Positions 47,220-56,600 are shown, numbered from the stretch's first letter. The stretch is 64,000 bases of DNA from Acidiphilium multivorum AIU301 (GCF_000202835.1 NC_015186.1:2295001-2359000), one strand, 5' to 3'. The notes: generated from the letters alone by a model not told the origin. Numbers and translations: made by a program.

Positions 47220-48197
47220 ATGTCCATCGCACTCGATTCTTCCACCGCCACCGCCGCTGCCGCGCCGTCCCCGACGCGGGCGCGCATCGCCGCCCTGCTG
47301 GCGCTGCCGCTGCCCGAGCTGATCTTCCAGGCGCAGACGGTGCACCGGCAGCATTTCGACCCGACCCAGGTGCAGATTTCCACCCTGCTCTCGATCAAGA
47401 CCGGCGGCTGCCCGGAGGATTGCGGCTATTGCCCGCAAAGCGCGGAATTCGACGTGGGGGTGAAGGCCTCGAAGCTGATGGACATCGCCCCGGTGCTGGA
47501 AGCGGCGCGGCGGGCGAAGGAGGCCGGGGCGCAGCGCTTCTGCATGGGGGCGGCCTGGCGCTCGCCCAAGGATCACGATCTCGACCGGGTGGCGGCGATG
47601 GTCGAGGGGGTGAAGGCGCTGGGGATGGAAACCTGCGTCACCCTCGGGATGCTGCGGCCGGACCAGGCGGCGCGGCTGAAATCGGCCGGGCTCGACTATT
47701 ACAACCACAATCTCGACACCTCGCCGGAATTCTACGGCAGCATCATCACCACCCGCACCTACCAGGACCGGCTGGATACGCTGGCGGCGGTGCGGGATGC
47801 GGGGATCAATATCTGCTGCGGCGGGATCATCGGGATGGGCGAGGATCTCGACGACCGGGCCGGGCTGCTGGCGACGCTCGCCGATCTCGACCCGCCGCCG
47901 GAGAGCGTGCCGATCAACGCGCTGGTCGCGGTGAAGGGCACGAAGCTTGGCGAGAGCGCGCCGATCGACCCGATCGATTTCGTCCGCACCATCGCGGCGG
48001 CGCGGATTTCCATGCCGAGATCCTGGGTGCGGCTGTCGGCCGGGCGGGAGGCGCTGAGCGACGAGGCGCAGGCGCTGTGCTTCCTCGCCGGGGCGAACTC
48101 GATTTTCTATGGCGACACGCTGCTGACCACGGCGAACCCCGCGGTCGCGCGGGACAATGCGCTGTTCGACAGGCTCGGGATGACGAAGCTTTCGTGA
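47220..48197 (+). CDS. bioB: Biotin synthase
   Basis: Radical SAM enzyme inserting sulfur into dethiobiotin. The 325-residue protein begins at ATG 47220. The cluster motif is [16 protein letters not shown]; other family segments are [64 protein letters not shown] and [15 protein letters not shown]. Its end overlaps bioA (GTGA). A gap of 87 bases separates it from divergent bioF; I see no clear BioR or BirA operator there. Confidence 0.97.
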   Translation: MSIALDSSTATAAAAPSPTRARIAALLALPLPELIFQAQTVHRQHFDPTQVQISTLLSIKTGGCPEDCGYCPQSAEFDVGVKASKLMDIAPVLEAARRAKEAGAQRFCMGAAWRSPKDHDLDRVAAMVEGVKALGMETCVTLGMLRPDQAARLKSAGLDYYNHNLDTSPEFYGSIITTRTYQDRLDTLAAVRDAGINICCGGIIGMGEDLDDRAGLLATLADLDPPPESVPINALVAVKGTKLGESAPIDPIDFVRTIAAARISMPRSWVRLSAGREALSDEAQALCFLAGANSIFYGDTLLTTANPAVARDNALFDRLGMTKLS

Positions 48198-49450
48198 GCG
48201 ACTGGCTGGAGCGCGGCTGGCGGCATGTCTGGCTGCCCTATGCGCAGATGCAGACCGCGCCGCTGCCGCTGCCGGCGGTGCGGACGGAGGGCGCAAGAAT
48301 CCATCTCGCCGACGGGCGGGTGCTGATCGACGGCGTCGCCTCCTGGTGGACGGCGTGCCATGGCTACAATCATCCGCATATCCGTGAGGCTGTCGCGGCC
48401 CAGCTCGATTCGATGCCGCATGTGATGTTCGGCGGGCTGGCGCACGAGCCGGCCTATCGGCTGGCGACGCGGCTGGCCGGGATGATGCCGGACGGGCTGG
48501 AGCGGGTGTTCTTCACCGATTCCGGCTCGGTCGCGGTGGAGGTGGCGATGAAGGTCGCGGTGCAGGCGCGGCTCAATCGCGGCGAGCGCGGGCGGCACAA
48601 ATTCCTTGCCTTCCGCGACGGGTATCATGGCGACACGCTGGCGACGATGGCGGTGTGCGACCCCGAGGAAGGGATGCACGCGCTGTTCGCCGGGCTGTTG
48701 CAGGAGCATGTGATCGCCCCCCTGCCCCGGGATGCGGAGTCGGAGCAGGTTTTCATGGCGCTGCTGGAGCGGCACGCCGGGGAGCTCGCGGGGATCATCG
48801 TCGAGCCGCTGGTGCAGGGGGCGGGCGGCATGGTGTTTCACGACGACGCCGTGCTGCGGCGGCTGCGGGCGGCGGCGGACCAATACGGGCTGACGCTGAT
48901 CTTCGACGAGATCTTCACCGGGTTCGGGCGGACGGGAACGATGTTCGCCTTCGAGCAGGCGGGCGTCGTGCCGGATATCGTCACGTTGTCGAAGGCGCTG
49001 ACGGGCGGCACCTCGCCGCTGGCGGCGACGGTGGTGCATCGCGACCTGTACGAGGCGTTTCTCGGCGAGGACCCGATGAAGGCGCTGATGCACGGGCCGA
49101 CCTTCATGGCCAATCCGCTGGGCTGCGCCGCGGCGAATGCCTCGCTCGACCTGTTCGAGACCGAGGACCGGCTGGGGCAGGCCAGGCAAATCGAGGCCTG
49201 GCTGCGCGAGGGGCTGGAACCGTGCCGGGGGCTGCCCGGCGTGGTCGATGTGCGGGTGAAGGGGGCGATCGGCGTGGTGCAGCTGGGGCGGATCAAGAAT
49301 CCGGTGGGGTTGCGGGAGCGGTTCGTCGCGCGCGGGGCGTGGATCCGGCCGTTCCGCGACATCGTCTATCTCACCCCGGCGCTGACCATCGCGCAGGATG
49401 AACTGGCGCGCCTGACCGGGGCGATCAGGGACGTTCTGGCAGAAGGCTGA
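48194..49450 (+). CDS. bioA: Adenosylmethionine-8-amino-7-oxononanoate aminotransferase
   Basis: PLP aminotransferase of 418 residues making 7,8-diaminononanoate. It starts at GTG 48194, overlapping the bioB stop as GTGA. Motifs: [76 protein letters not shown] and the PLP-lysine [16 protein letters not shown]. Full length and intact. Confidence 0.95.
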   Translation: MSDWLERGWRHVWLPYAQMQTAPLPLPAVRTEGARIHLADGRVLIDGVASWWTACHGYNHPHIREAVAAQLDSMPHVMFGGLAHEPAYRLATRLAGMMPDGLERVFFTDSGSVAVEVAMKVAVQARLNRGERGRHKFLAFRDGYHGDTLATMAVCDPEEGMHALFAGLLQEHVIAPLPRDAESEQVFMALLERHAGELAGIIVEPLVQGAGGMVFHDDAVLRRLRAAADQYGLTLIFDEIFTGFGRTGTMFAFEQAGVVPDIVTLSKALTGGTSPLAATVVHRDLYEAFLGEDPMKALMHGPTFMANPLGCAAANASLDLFETEDRLGQARQIEAWLREGLEPCRGLPGVVDVRVKGAIGVVQLGRIKNPVGLRERFVARGAWIRPFRDIVYLTPALTIAQDELARLTGAIRDVLAEG

Positions 49451-49470
49451 ATGTAAGCGCCGCCCCGGCG

Positions 49471-50043
49471 TTATCCGGACGGGCGGAGGGCGACGGCAAG
49501 CGGGGCAGATGGCGCGGCCCGATCCGGCGCCGGCGCGGAAGAGTGGTTGCAGAGCCGCTGCGAGGGCGTTCCGCTGGCGGGTTCGGGGCGGCGGAGCAAA
49601 ATTGGTTGCGGGGCCAGCGCGGCCGGCAGCGGAATCCTGAGCAGGTGGCAGAGCGGGCGGACGGCGCGGCCGAAGCGCGGGTCGGCGGCGAGGATCGCCG
49701 CCATTTCGGGCTGGTTCAGCAGATGCGCGAGCTGGGAGGCATAGCCGCGGATTTCGAATCCGCCGGCGGCGGCGAGGCCGCGGCGGCGCGGCAGGGCGGA
49801 CGGCGCGCGCGGACGCGGCGCCGATCGGCGGGGCGCCTGCCGGCGCGGCGGGTGCAGCGTGCCGGCCTCCAGCCGGGCGGCGAGGTCGGCGATGCGGCCG
49901 ACGAGGCGGGCGATGCGGAGCGCGATCGCCGCGGCGAGGTCGCGATCCGGCCCGAAGGCGCCGCGCCGCCCGGCCCGGGCGATGGCGCCGTACAGCGCAT
50001 CGACGATCCGCAGGAAGGTGACGATGACGCCGCGTGTCTCCAT
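49471..50043 (-). CDS. Hypothetical Arg/Pro/Ala-rich protein
   Basis: I do not recognise this 190-residue frame. From ATG 50043 it reads METRGVIVTFLRIVDALYG, then an Ala/Arg-rich predicted helix (ALRIARLVGRIADLAARLEA), a Pro/Arg-rich linker (about 75-100), and a leucine-rich segment LAHLLNQPEMAAILAADPRFGRAVRPLCHLLRIPL that looks structured. No signal peptide or membrane helix. The frame is open to 50079 but the shorter start fits better. The structured parts suggest a real gene, but chance coding in high-GC DNA is not excluded. Confidence 0.5.
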   Translation of the reverse strand: METRGVIVTFLRIVDALYGAIARAGRRGAFGPDRDLAAAIALRIARLVGRIADLAARLEAGTLHPPRRQAPRRSAPRPRAPSALPRRRGLAAAGGFEIRGYASQLAHLLNQPEMAAILAADPRFGRAVRPLCHLLRIPLPAALAPQPILLRRPEPASGTPSQRLCNHSSAPAPDRAAPSAPLAVALRPSG

Positions 50044-50134
50044 GCGCGCAGGAGACCATGACGGGCGGGGGGTGGGCAAGAATTCCGTTAGGAAATCTTT
50101 ACGCGGTCCGGGAGGATCGGAACATGAACTGGTG

Positions 50135-50171
50135 TTCCGCTCCCGAACGCCGATGGCGTTCGGGAGCGGAA
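50135..50171. terminator. Perfect hairpin downstream of the VIT gene
   Basis: A 17-base perfect stem (TTCCGCTCCCGAACGCC paired with GGCGTTCGGGAGCGGAA) with a three-base loop ends two bases before the stop of the VIT gene on the minus strand. No clear T-run follows in that direction, so termination strength is uncertain. Confidence 0.55.
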
Positions 50172-50173
50172 AA

Positions 50174-50869
50174 CTAGACGGTGGCGCCGAACAGGTGGCC
50201 GATCAGCGTGGTGGCGGCCATGGCGAGCGCCCCCCAGAAGGCGACGCGCAGGGCGGGTTTGAGCATCGGCGCGCCGCCGGCGCGGCCGCCGACGGCGCCG
50301 AGCACGGCGAGGAAGACGAGGGCGCCGAGGCCGATTCCGGCGGAGAGCACGGGCTTCGGCAGGGTGGCGGCGAGGATGAGCGGGGCGGCGGCGCCGACGG
50401 CGAAGGTGGCGGCGGAGGCCATGGCGGCCTGGATCGGGTTGGCGGCGGTGAATTCGGTGAGGCCGAGCTCGTCGCGGGCATGGGCGCCGAGCGCGTCATG
50501 CGCCATGAGCTGGGTGGCGACGGCGCCGGCGAGAGCGGGGTCGAGGCCACGGGCGACGTAGATCGCGGCGAGTTCGGCGTGCTCGGAGGCCGGGCTTTCG
50601 GCGAGTTCGGCGCGTTCCTTGGCCAGGGCGGCGGTTTCGGTATCGGCCTGGGAGCTGACCGAGACGTATTCGCCGGCGGCCATCGCCATCGCTCCGGCGA
50701 CGAGGCCGGCGACGCCGGCGACCAGCGCATCGTGCCGGACGCCGCTCGCGGAGATCACGCCGAGGATGAGGCTGGCGGTGGAGATGATGCCGTCATTGGC
50801 GCCGAGCACGGCGGCGCGGAGCCAGCCGGTGCGGCCGAGAAGGTGAAATTCAGGATGGGGAAGATGCAT
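50174..50869 (-). CDS. VIT1/CCC1-family iron/manganese transporter
   Basis: Membrane protein of 231 residues with about five hydrophobic segments. The family signature is near the N-terminus (WLRAAVLGANDGIISTASLILGV, GLVAGAMAMAAGEYVSVSSQADTE); the cytoplasmic metal-binding-like region ERAELAESPASEHAELAAIYVARGL and the ending AFWGALAMAATTLIGHLFGATV follow. It lacks the extra N-terminal rubrerythrin-like domain of some relatives. It exports or stores divalent iron or manganese by family analogy. Start ATG 50869; no obvious operon partner. Confidence 0.9.
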   Translation of the reverse strand: MHLPHPEFHLLGRTGWLRAAVLGANDGIISTASLILGVISASGVRHDALVAGVAGLVAGAMAMAAGEYVSVSSQADTETAALAKERAELAESPASEHAELAAIYVARGLDPALAGAVATQLMAHDALGAHARDELGLTEFTAANPIQAAMASAATFAVGAAAPLILAATLPKPVLSAGIGLGALVFLAVLGAVGGRAGGAPMLKPALRVAFWGALAMAATTLIGHLFGATV

Positions 50870-51012
50870 TTTTGCTCCGTCGCCGCAGCGGCCATGATGT
50901 GCGCCGTATCATAGGCCGGCGGGCGGGCGGGCCAAGCTGGCCATGCGGGGCGGGGCGTCGGCGGCGAACGGCTTGGCGCGGTCGCCGGCCGGGATGCGGG
51001 CCGGGGAGGAAG

Positions 51013-51036
51013 AAAACCCCCGGCGGTTGCCGGGGG
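51013..51036 (-). terminator. Rho-independent terminator of the PEP-CTERM gene
   Basis: On the minus strand CCCCCGGC-AACC-GCCGGGGG is followed by TTTTCTTCC, a standard intrinsic terminator eight bases past the gene stop. Confidence 0.85.
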
Positions 51037-51044
51037 CGGGTGGG

Positions 51045-51869
51045 TCAGGCGCGGCGCTTGCGGCGGGCGGCGAGGCCGAGGACGGCCAGGGCGGTGCCGA
51101 GCAGGGCCAGCGAGCCGGGCTCGGGGACCGGGGTTGACGGCTTGCCGTCGATATAGAGGGCGCCGCTATTGGCCGTGGCGCCGTAGGCCGTGCCGGACTG
51201 GCAGTCGCTGAGCGGGGTGCTGGCGAGGAAGGCGACGGCGTAGGAGTATTCCGGCAGGGCGGCGGTGAGGGTGAAGAGCGGCCCGTTGGTCGCCTGCGCC
51301 TGCGACTGGAGGGTCTGGCTGCCGAGATCGGCGACGTAGACGTCGTATCCGCCGGAGACGCTTTTGAAGGCGCCGATCGGGTTGTTCGGGTGGGCCGGCG
51401 TGTAGCCGAGATAGGAGGCGAGATCGCGGCGCGTCCAGGCGAAGGGTTTGGCGAGCGTCGTCGTGATGGAGGACGGCGTTCCCTTGGCGGCCTGCGTGAT
51501 GCCGATCGTGGGGGCGGCGGAGGGCGGCGTCGTCTCCGGCGTCAGGAAGGCGAGGATGAGGTCGCCGGAGGTCGGGCCGCCGGAGGCCCAGAAGCCGAAT
51601 TCCGGCGGGTTGGTCGTGGTGGGGGTGTTGATCCCGTTATCGGTGCAGGCGGGCGTGGAGCCGGCGCAGAAGCTGTGGAGCGTGCTGGTTTTGCTGCCCT
51701 GCTGCCCCCGTTGCTGCCCCCACGGAGTCCCCTGGCCCCAGTTCCAGCCATTTCCGTTGTGGGCCTGGGCGGTGCCGCCGGACGCGAGGAGCGCGAGGGC
51801 GGCGGCGCCGGCGAGCAGGGCGGTGGCGAGCGGTCTGGCGGGCCGGGACCGGGTCGAACTGGACATCAT
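51045..51869 (-). CDS. PEP-CTERM sorting domain protein
   Basis: Predicted exported protein of 274 residues. It starts at ATG 51869 (MMSSSTRSRPARPLATALLA) with AAGGAG upstream; signal peptide ends near GGTAQA. The mature part is Asn/Gly/Gln-rich then Ser/Thr-rich with two cysteine pairs. The C-terminal tripartite signal is VPEPGSLALLGTALAVLGLA then RRKRRA: PEP motif, membrane helix, basic tail, recognised by exosortase-type enzymes. No exosortase is in this window. Such proteins are usually surface or exopolysaccharide-associated. Function unknown. Confidence 0.85.
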   Translation of the reverse strand: MMSSSTRSRPARPLATALLAGAAALALLASGGTAQAHNGNGWNWGQGTPWGQQRGQQGSKTSTLHSFCAGSTPACTDNGINTPTTTNPPEFGFWASGGPTSGDLILAFLTPETTPPSAAPTIGITQAAKGTPSSITTTLAKPFAWTRRDLASYLGYTPAHPNNPIGAFKSVSGGYDVYVADLGSQTLQSQAQATNGPLFTLTAALPEYSYAVAFLASTPLSDCQSGTAYGATANSGALYIDGKPSTPVPEPGSLALLGTALAVLGLAARRKRRA

Positions 51870-52145
51870 GGAATGCCGTCTCCTTGAGGCTGAAATCGTC
51901 ACGTCGAATGGCGCGGCCGGTCGGGTCCTGCCGGGAGGGCGAGGCCGTCACGCTGAATAAAAAATTAGACGCAAATTTCGTGCCTGAAAATATTCCGTAA
52001 ACAATTCAGCATGTTATGAAATCGAGGCGAATGAGATGTAAAATTTTCCGACAGTCGTTGCCGTTTCATCATGGATGTTTTGCACGTTTAGATTGTATTT
52101 TGATGACATTCCGCCCTCCGGCGCCGAACGCGGGCGATGCCACGA
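51870..52145. other. AT-richer intergenic region upstream of the PEP-CTERM gene
   Basis: The 276-base gap lies between two leftward genes; about 51950-52110 is noticeably AT-rich. It likely holds the promoter of the PEP-CTERM gene. I see no gene and no convincing palindrome in it. Confidence 0.4.
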
Positions 52146-52763
52146 TCAGTCGGCGCGGGTGGGGTGGATGCCGAGGCGGCGGAGCAGACGCTCGGTGTGG
52201 CGGGTCCAGGGGCGCGGGGCGCGGAGGCGGTCGCCGATCAGGGGGAGCATGCGGTTCAGCGTGTCGTCGCGCAGGAGGGCGTGGTGGGCGATGGCGGCGA
52301 GGGCGTGCAGGCCGGCGAGGATGACCAGCGCGTCGGCGATGGTGCCGTGGATCGAGCCGGCGGCGCGCAGGAACGCGTGGAGCGGGGCGGGCATCGGCAC
52401 GTCGAGCCGCCAGGCGAAGAGGCGTGAGCCGTGGCCGAGCGCGCGGGAGATGCCGGTGGCGACCGTCAGGGCGAGCAGGAGATAGAGCAGGACATGCGCG
52501 AGGCGGCCGATGGCTTCGAGCACGCCGGGCAGCCGGGGCGGCTTGTGGCCGAGGGTGAGGCGCCAGGCGAGGCGGAGGAGCAGGATCGCGGCGATGGCGA
52601 AGCCGGTCGCGATATGGACGGAGAGGACGAGGGCGCGAGCGTCGCCTTTCGGCAGGAAGCCGCGCCCCTCGGCAAGGGCCCAGTTCAGGCCGACCAGGAT
52701 GGCGGTGAGCCAGTGGAAGGCGAGGCTGGCGCGGTCGTAGACGTGGCGGGGGGATGCGGTCAT
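52146..52763 (-). CDS. Cytochrome b561-family membrane protein
   Basis: Di-heme b-type cytochrome of 205 residues with four predicted helices. The N-terminus RHVYDRASLAFHWLTAILVGLNW carries the first conserved His; LSVHIATGFAIAAILLLRLAWRL, LAHVLLYLLLALTVATGISR and IHGTIADALVILAGLHALAAIAHHALLRDDTLNRML supply the others. It is probably an electron-transfer partner in the inner membrane (CybB type). Start ATG 52763. Not clearly in an operon. Confidence 0.9.
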   Translation of the reverse strand: MTASPRHVYDRASLAFHWLTAILVGLNWALAEGRGFLPKGDARALVLSVHIATGFAIAAILLLRLAWRLTLGHKPPRLPGVLEAIGRLAHVLLYLLLALTVATGISRALGHGSRLFAWRLDVPMPAPLHAFLRAAGSIHGTIADALVILAGLHALAAIAHHALLRDDTLNRMLPLIGDRLRAPRPWTRHTERLLRRLGIHPTRAD

Positions 52764-52844
52764 GCCGCGGGGTGTAGCGGAGCGGGGCCGCGCGTCAACG
52801 CAATCCGTGGTGAGGGCGTCGACGGCGGCCCGGGCCGGACAGGC

Positions 52845-54221
52845 TCAGAGGGCGGCTTCGGCGAAAATGCGCGTGGCGTCGCCGTGCCAGGCGCCGTGGT
52901 AGCGGCCGAGCCAGTGCTCGGCCTGGGTGGGCGCGCCATGGGCGATGGCTTCGAGGGGGGCGAGGTAGATGCGCTCGTCCTCGCCGGCCGCGTTGGTCCG
53001 CGCGCGGGATTTCAGCCCGTCCGCGGCGATGGCGAGGACGTCGCGCGCGAGGTCGCGCAGGGTGCCGGTGGGCAGCGCGATGTCGAGCCCGTGGCGGGGC
53101 ACCTCATCGCGCAGGTGGACGATCTGCTCCCAGGAGAGATCGCGGATCAGGGCGGAGGCGGCGTCGAGCGCCGCATCGTCGTAGAACAGGCCGGTCCAGA
53201 GGGCGGGCTGGGCGAGGAGCATGGCGGGATTGCCGGAATCGGCGCCGCGGGTCTCGATGAAGCGCTTGAGGCGGACATCGGGGAAGGTGGTGGTGGTGTG
53301 GTCGGCGAAGTCGCCGATCGTGGCGGGCTCGGCGGCGAGGCCCTCGAGCCGGCCGGCGATGAAGTCGCGGAAGGACTTGCCGGAGACGTCGATGTACTGC
53401 CCGTCGCGGTAGACGAAATACATCGGGATATCGAGCATGTAGTCGGCGTAGCGCTCGAAGCCGAAACCGTCCTCGAAGACCATGCGGGGGATGCCGGCGC
53501 GGGCGTTGTCGGTATCGAGCCAGGCATCGGCGCGGTTGGAGAGCAGGCCGTTCGGCCTGCCCTCGACGAAGGGGCCGTTGGCGAACAGGGCGGTGGCGAG
53601 CGGCTGCAGGGCGAGGCCGACGCGCATCTTCCGCACCATGTCGGCCTCGGAGGAGAAGTCGAGATTGGCCTGGACGGTGCAGGTGCGCAGCATCATGTCG
53701 AGCCCGCGGGTGCCGACCTTCTGCATGTAGGCGCGCATGATGGCGTAGCGGCCCTTGGGCATCCAGTCGAAATCGGCGCGGCGGGCCGTCGGGTGGAAGC
53801 CGAGCGGGGCGAAGCCGAGGCCGAGCGCCTCGCCGATGCGGTGGACGCGGGCGATATGGGCGTCGATCTCCCGCTTCGTCTCGTGGATCGAGGCGAGCGG
53901 GGCGCCGGAGAGCTCGAACTGGCCGCCGGGTTCGAGGGAGATCGAGAACCCCCCGCCCTTCAGGCCGATCGGGTTGCCGGAATCGAGGATCGGCTCGATG
54001 CCCTCGGCGGCGGCGACGGAGTCGAGCACGGCGCGGATGCCGTCCGGCGCGTAGGGCGGCGGCGCGAAACTGTCGCGCCGGAAGCCGAAGCTTTCGTGTT
54101 CGGTGCCGATGCGGAAATCGGCCGGCGGCTTGCAGCCGGCGGCAAACCAGTCGGCGAGTTGGCGCGCGGCGGGCTGCGCGGGATCGATCGGGGTGGCGTC
54201 GGCCTCTCCGGGGTTGGACAA
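52845..54221 (-). CDS. gshA: Glutamate--cysteine ligase (plant/alphaproteobacterial type)
   Basis: First step of glutathione synthesis, 458 residues. Signatures: FRIGTEHESFGFRRD, LDSVAAAEGIEPILDSGNPIGLKGGGFSISLEPGGQFELSGAPL, and MPKGRYAIMRAYMQKVGTRGLDMMLRTCTVQANLDFSSEADMVRKMR, all of the class related to plant gamma-ECS. The start ATG 54221 follows the rsmE stop by 15 bases, so rsmE-gshA form a leftward pair. Confidence 0.95.
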   Translation of the reverse strand: MSNPGEADATPIDPAQPAARQLADWFAAGCKPPADFRIGTEHESFGFRRDSFAPPPYAPDGIRAVLDSVAAAEGIEPILDSGNPIGLKGGGFSISLEPGGQFELSGAPLASIHETKREIDAHIARVHRIGEALGLGFAPLGFHPTARRADFDWMPKGRYAIMRAYMQKVGTRGLDMMLRTCTVQANLDFSSEADMVRKMRVGLALQPLATALFANGPFVEGRPNGLLSNRADAWLDTDNARAGIPRMVFEDGFGFERYADYMLDIPMYFVYRDGQYIDVSGKSFRDFIAGRLEGLAAEPATIGDFADHTTTTFPDVRLKRFIETRGADSGNPAMLLAQPALWTGLFYDDAALDAASALIRDLSWEQIVHLRDEVPRHGLDIALPTGTLRDLARDVLAIAADGLKSRARTNAAGEDERIYLAPLEAIAHGAPTQAEHWLGRYHGAWHGDATRIFAEAAL

Positions 54222-54236
54222 AGCGGGCTCCTGAAA

Positions 54237-54953
54237 TCAGCTGGGCGCGGACCCCGCGAGCAGACGCGCGAGCCCGGCGATGGCGGCGGTTTCGGCGCGC
54301 AGGATGCGCGGTCCGAGGGTTACCGGCGACACAAACGCATGGCGGGCCATGGCGTCAAGCTCCTCCGGCGCAAGGCCGCCCTCGGGGCCGACCAGAAGGG
54401 CGTGGGGTTGAAGCGGATCGGCCGGCGACAGGGGCGGGGCGGCGTGGCGCTCGGCGGCGACGAAGAGGCGGCGGGACGGCGGGAAGGAGGCGAGGAAGGC
54501 CGCGAGCGGGGCCGGCTCGGCGATGTCGGGGATGGTCAGGCGCTCGGACTGTTCGGCGGCCTCGGTGGCGATGGCGGCGAGGCGGTCGGCGCGCAGGCGG
54601 GCGGGCTGGGTGCGGGCGGTGAGCACGGGCACGAGGCGGGAGACGCCGAGCTCGGTGGCCTTCTCGACGACGAGTTCGGTCATGTCGCGCCGGAGCGGGG
54701 CGAAGCAGAGCCAGCAATCGGGTTCGGGTTCGGGCGCGCGGGTGCGCGCGCCGAGGACGAGGGTGGCGGCGCGGCGGTCGAGCGCGCCGATCGTCGCGGC
54801 GAATTCGCCGGAACCGGCGTTGAAGACCAGCAGCCGATCGCCGGCGCGGCGGCGCATCACGGCGCCGAGGTAGTGCGCCTGGGCCGCGGATGTGGCAAGG
54901 GTCGCGCCGGGCGACAAGGGTGATGGAAGGTGCAGACGGATGAGCGAGGCCAT
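54237..54953 (-). CDS. rsmE: 16S rRNA (uracil-1498-N3)-methyltransferase RsmE
   Basis: SPOUT-class methyltransferase of 238 residues. PUA-like N-terminus (RLHLPSPLSPG, AHYLGAVMRRRAGDRLLVFNAG) and SPOUT domain with KATELGVSRLVPVLTARTQ, EAAEQSERLTIPDI, LLVGPEGGLAPEEL and LGPRILRAETAAIAGLA. I start it at ATG 54953 (MASLIRLHLPS). That codon overlaps the first codons of the divergent ubiA gene, an unusual arrangement. It is followed 15 bases later by gshA. Confidence 0.92.
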   Translation of the reverse strand: MASLIRLHLPSPLSPGATLATSAAQAHYLGAVMRRRAGDRLLVFNAGSGEFAATIGALDRRAATLVLGARTRAPEPEPDCWLCFAPLRRDMTELVVEKATELGVSRLVPVLTARTQPARLRADRLAAIATEAAEQSERLTIPDIAEPAPLAAFLASFPPSRRLFVAAERHAAPPLSPADPLQPHALLVGPEGGLAPEELDAMARHAFVSPVTLGPRILRAETAAIAGLARLLAGSAPS

Positions 54954-55869
54954 GGCTGACCCTGTAGCAGGCGGGACAGGTTTTACCGATATCCGGGCCG
55001 GGGGATGGGTGGCGCGGCTGCCGGCGCGGCTCAGGCCGTTCGCGCTGCTGGCGCGGCTGGACCGGCCGATCGGCGTGTGGCTGCTGTTCCTGCCGGGGCT
55101 GTGGAGCATCCTGCTGGCGCGGGCGGGGGTGTGGACGACGCTCGGCCTGATCGCGCTGTTCGCCGTGGGCGCGGTGGTGATGCGGGCGGCGGGATGCGTG
55201 GTGAACGACCTGTGGGACCGCGAGCTGGACCGGCAGGTGGCGCGGACGGCGGGGCGGCCGCTGGCCTCGGGCGCGGTGTCGGTCCCGGCGGCGGTGGCCT
55301 TCCTGCTCCTGCTGCTGCTGGCGGGGCTGGTGATTCTGCTGATGCTGGGGCGGACGGCGCAGATCCTCGGCGTTGCCTCGCTGGTGCTGGTGGCGTTCTA
55401 CCCGGCGGCGAAGCGGGTGACCTGGTGGCCGCAGGTGATGCTCGGCTTCACCTTCGGCTGGGGCGCGCCGCTCGGCTATGCCGCCGCGCACGGGGCGCTG
55501 GGCTGGCCGGTGCTGCCGCTCTATGCCGGGACGATCCTGTGGATCCTCGGTTATGACACGATCTACGCGCACCAGGACCGCGAGGACGACGCGCTGGCGG
55601 GCATCAAGTCCTCGGCACTCCGGCTCGGCGGGCGGACGCGGCTGTTCGTCGCGCTGTGGTATGCGGGGATGCTGGCGCTCATCGCCGCGGCGATGGCGGT
55701 GGCCGGGATCGGGCGGGACGGGCTGATCGCGCTCGCGCTGCCGGGCGCGCTGCTGGCCTGGCAGGTCGTGCGGCTCGATATCGACGATCCGGCGCGCTGC
55801 CTCGCGCTGTTCAAGCTGAACCGGTGGGTCGGGCTGCTGGTGGGGCTGGCGATCCTGATCGGGCGATGA
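54940..55869 (+). CDS. ubiA: 4-hydroxybenzoate polyprenyltransferase UbiA
   Basis: Integral membrane prenyltransferase of ubiquinone synthesis, 309 residues. The Asp-rich motif CVVNDLWDRELDRQVARTAGRPLASG and the second motif YAHQDREDDALAGIKSSALRLG are present, with about eight membrane helices. ATG 54940 (behind GGAAGG) gives MSEAMADPVAGG; ATG 54952 is an alternative. It overlaps divergent rsmE by 14 bases, and its stop overlaps the methyltransferase start (ATGA). The pob/pca genes consume the same substrate 4-hydroxybenzoate, far away in the window. Confidence 0.95.
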   Translation: MSEAMADPVAGGTGFTDIRAGGWVARLPARLRPFALLARLDRPIGVWLLFLPGLWSILLARAGVWTTLGLIALFAVGAVVMRAAGCVVNDLWDRELDRQVARTAGRPLASGAVSVPAAVAFLLLLLLAGLVILLMLGRTAQILGVASLVLVAFYPAAKRVTWWPQVMLGFTFGWGAPLGYAAAHGALGWPVLPLYAGTILWILGYDTIYAHQDREDDALAGIKSSALRLGGRTRLFVALWYAGMLALIAAAMAVAGIGRDGLIALALPGALLAWQVVRLDIDDPARCLALFKLNRWVGLLVGLAILIGR

Positions 55870-56510
55870 GGGACGCGGCCGCGTTCATCCGCGCGAGCAC
55901 GGCGTGGACGGCGCCGGCGCTGGTGCCGGAGATCGGGCTGCATCTCGCCACCGAGATCACGCCGATCTGGCAGGCGACCGAGGAATTCCTCGCCGAGAGC
56001 GGCATCGCCCCGCCCTACTGGGCGTTTGCCTGGCCGGGCTCGATCGCGCTGGCGCGGCATGTGCTCGACAACCCGGAGACCGTGCGCGGCCGGCGGGTGA
56101 TGGATTTCGCCGCCGGGTCGGGCCTGGCCGCGATCGCCGCGGCGAAGGCGGGGGCGGCGCGGGTGACGGCGGTGGAGATCGACCCGGTGGCGGGGGCGGC
56201 GATCGGGCTCAACGCGGCGGCGAACGGGGTCGCGGTCGAGATCGTGATCGGCGACGCGACTGGCACCGCGCCGGCGCAGGACCTCATTCTCTGCGGGGAT
56301 GTCTGCTATGAGAAACCGATGACCGCGCATATCTGGCCGTGGCTGCAACGCTGCGCTGCGACGGCGGAGGTGTGGATCGCCGATCCGGGCCGCGCCTATG
56401 TGCCGCGCGCGGGGCTGGCGGAATTCGCGCGCCGCACGGTTCCGACCCTGCACGAACTCGAAAGCCGGAGCGCGCGGGAGACCGTGCTGTATCGGATCGC
56501 GGGCGCTTGA
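55866..56510 (+). CDS. Class I SAM methyltransferase, ETF-beta lysine methyltransferase-like
   Basis: Protein of 214 residues. SAM-binding motif RVMDFAAGSGLAAIAAAKAG, followed by VTAVEIDPVAGAAIGLNAAANG and DLILCGDVCYE. The late ADPGRAYVPRAGL matches the D-P-x-x-x-x-Y/P pattern of protein N-methyltransferases of the METTL20 / ETFBKMT type, which modify the beta subunit of electron-transfer flavoprotein. A ribosomal-protein or other protein substrate is possible. It is translationally coupled to ubiA. Confidence 0.7.
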   Translation: MRDAAAFIRASTAWTAPALVPEIGLHLATEITPIWQATEEFLAESGIAPPYWAFAWPGSIALARHVLDNPETVRGRRVMDFAAGSGLAAIAAAKAGAARVTAVEIDPVAGAAIGLNAAANGVAVEIVIGDATGTAPAQDLILCGDVCYEKPMTAHIWPWLQRCAATAEVWIADPGRAYVPRAGLAEFARRTVPTLHELESRSARETVLYRIAGA

Positions 56511-56546
56511 CAGTGAATTGACCCTCGCCACCTCGGGGACTAAGCA
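56507..56546 (+). promoter_or_regulatory. Possible promoter of sdhCDAB
   Basis: TTGACC at 56518-56523, 17 bases, then TAAGCA at 56541-56546; a second TTGACA at 56507 lacks a good partner. The -10 element is weak, so this is a low-confidence call. Confidence 0.3.
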
Positions 56547-56600
56547 GGTGCAGCATTTCAATTTCGTCATGAGACGACCGGCAGAAAGGTGGTGACGAGC

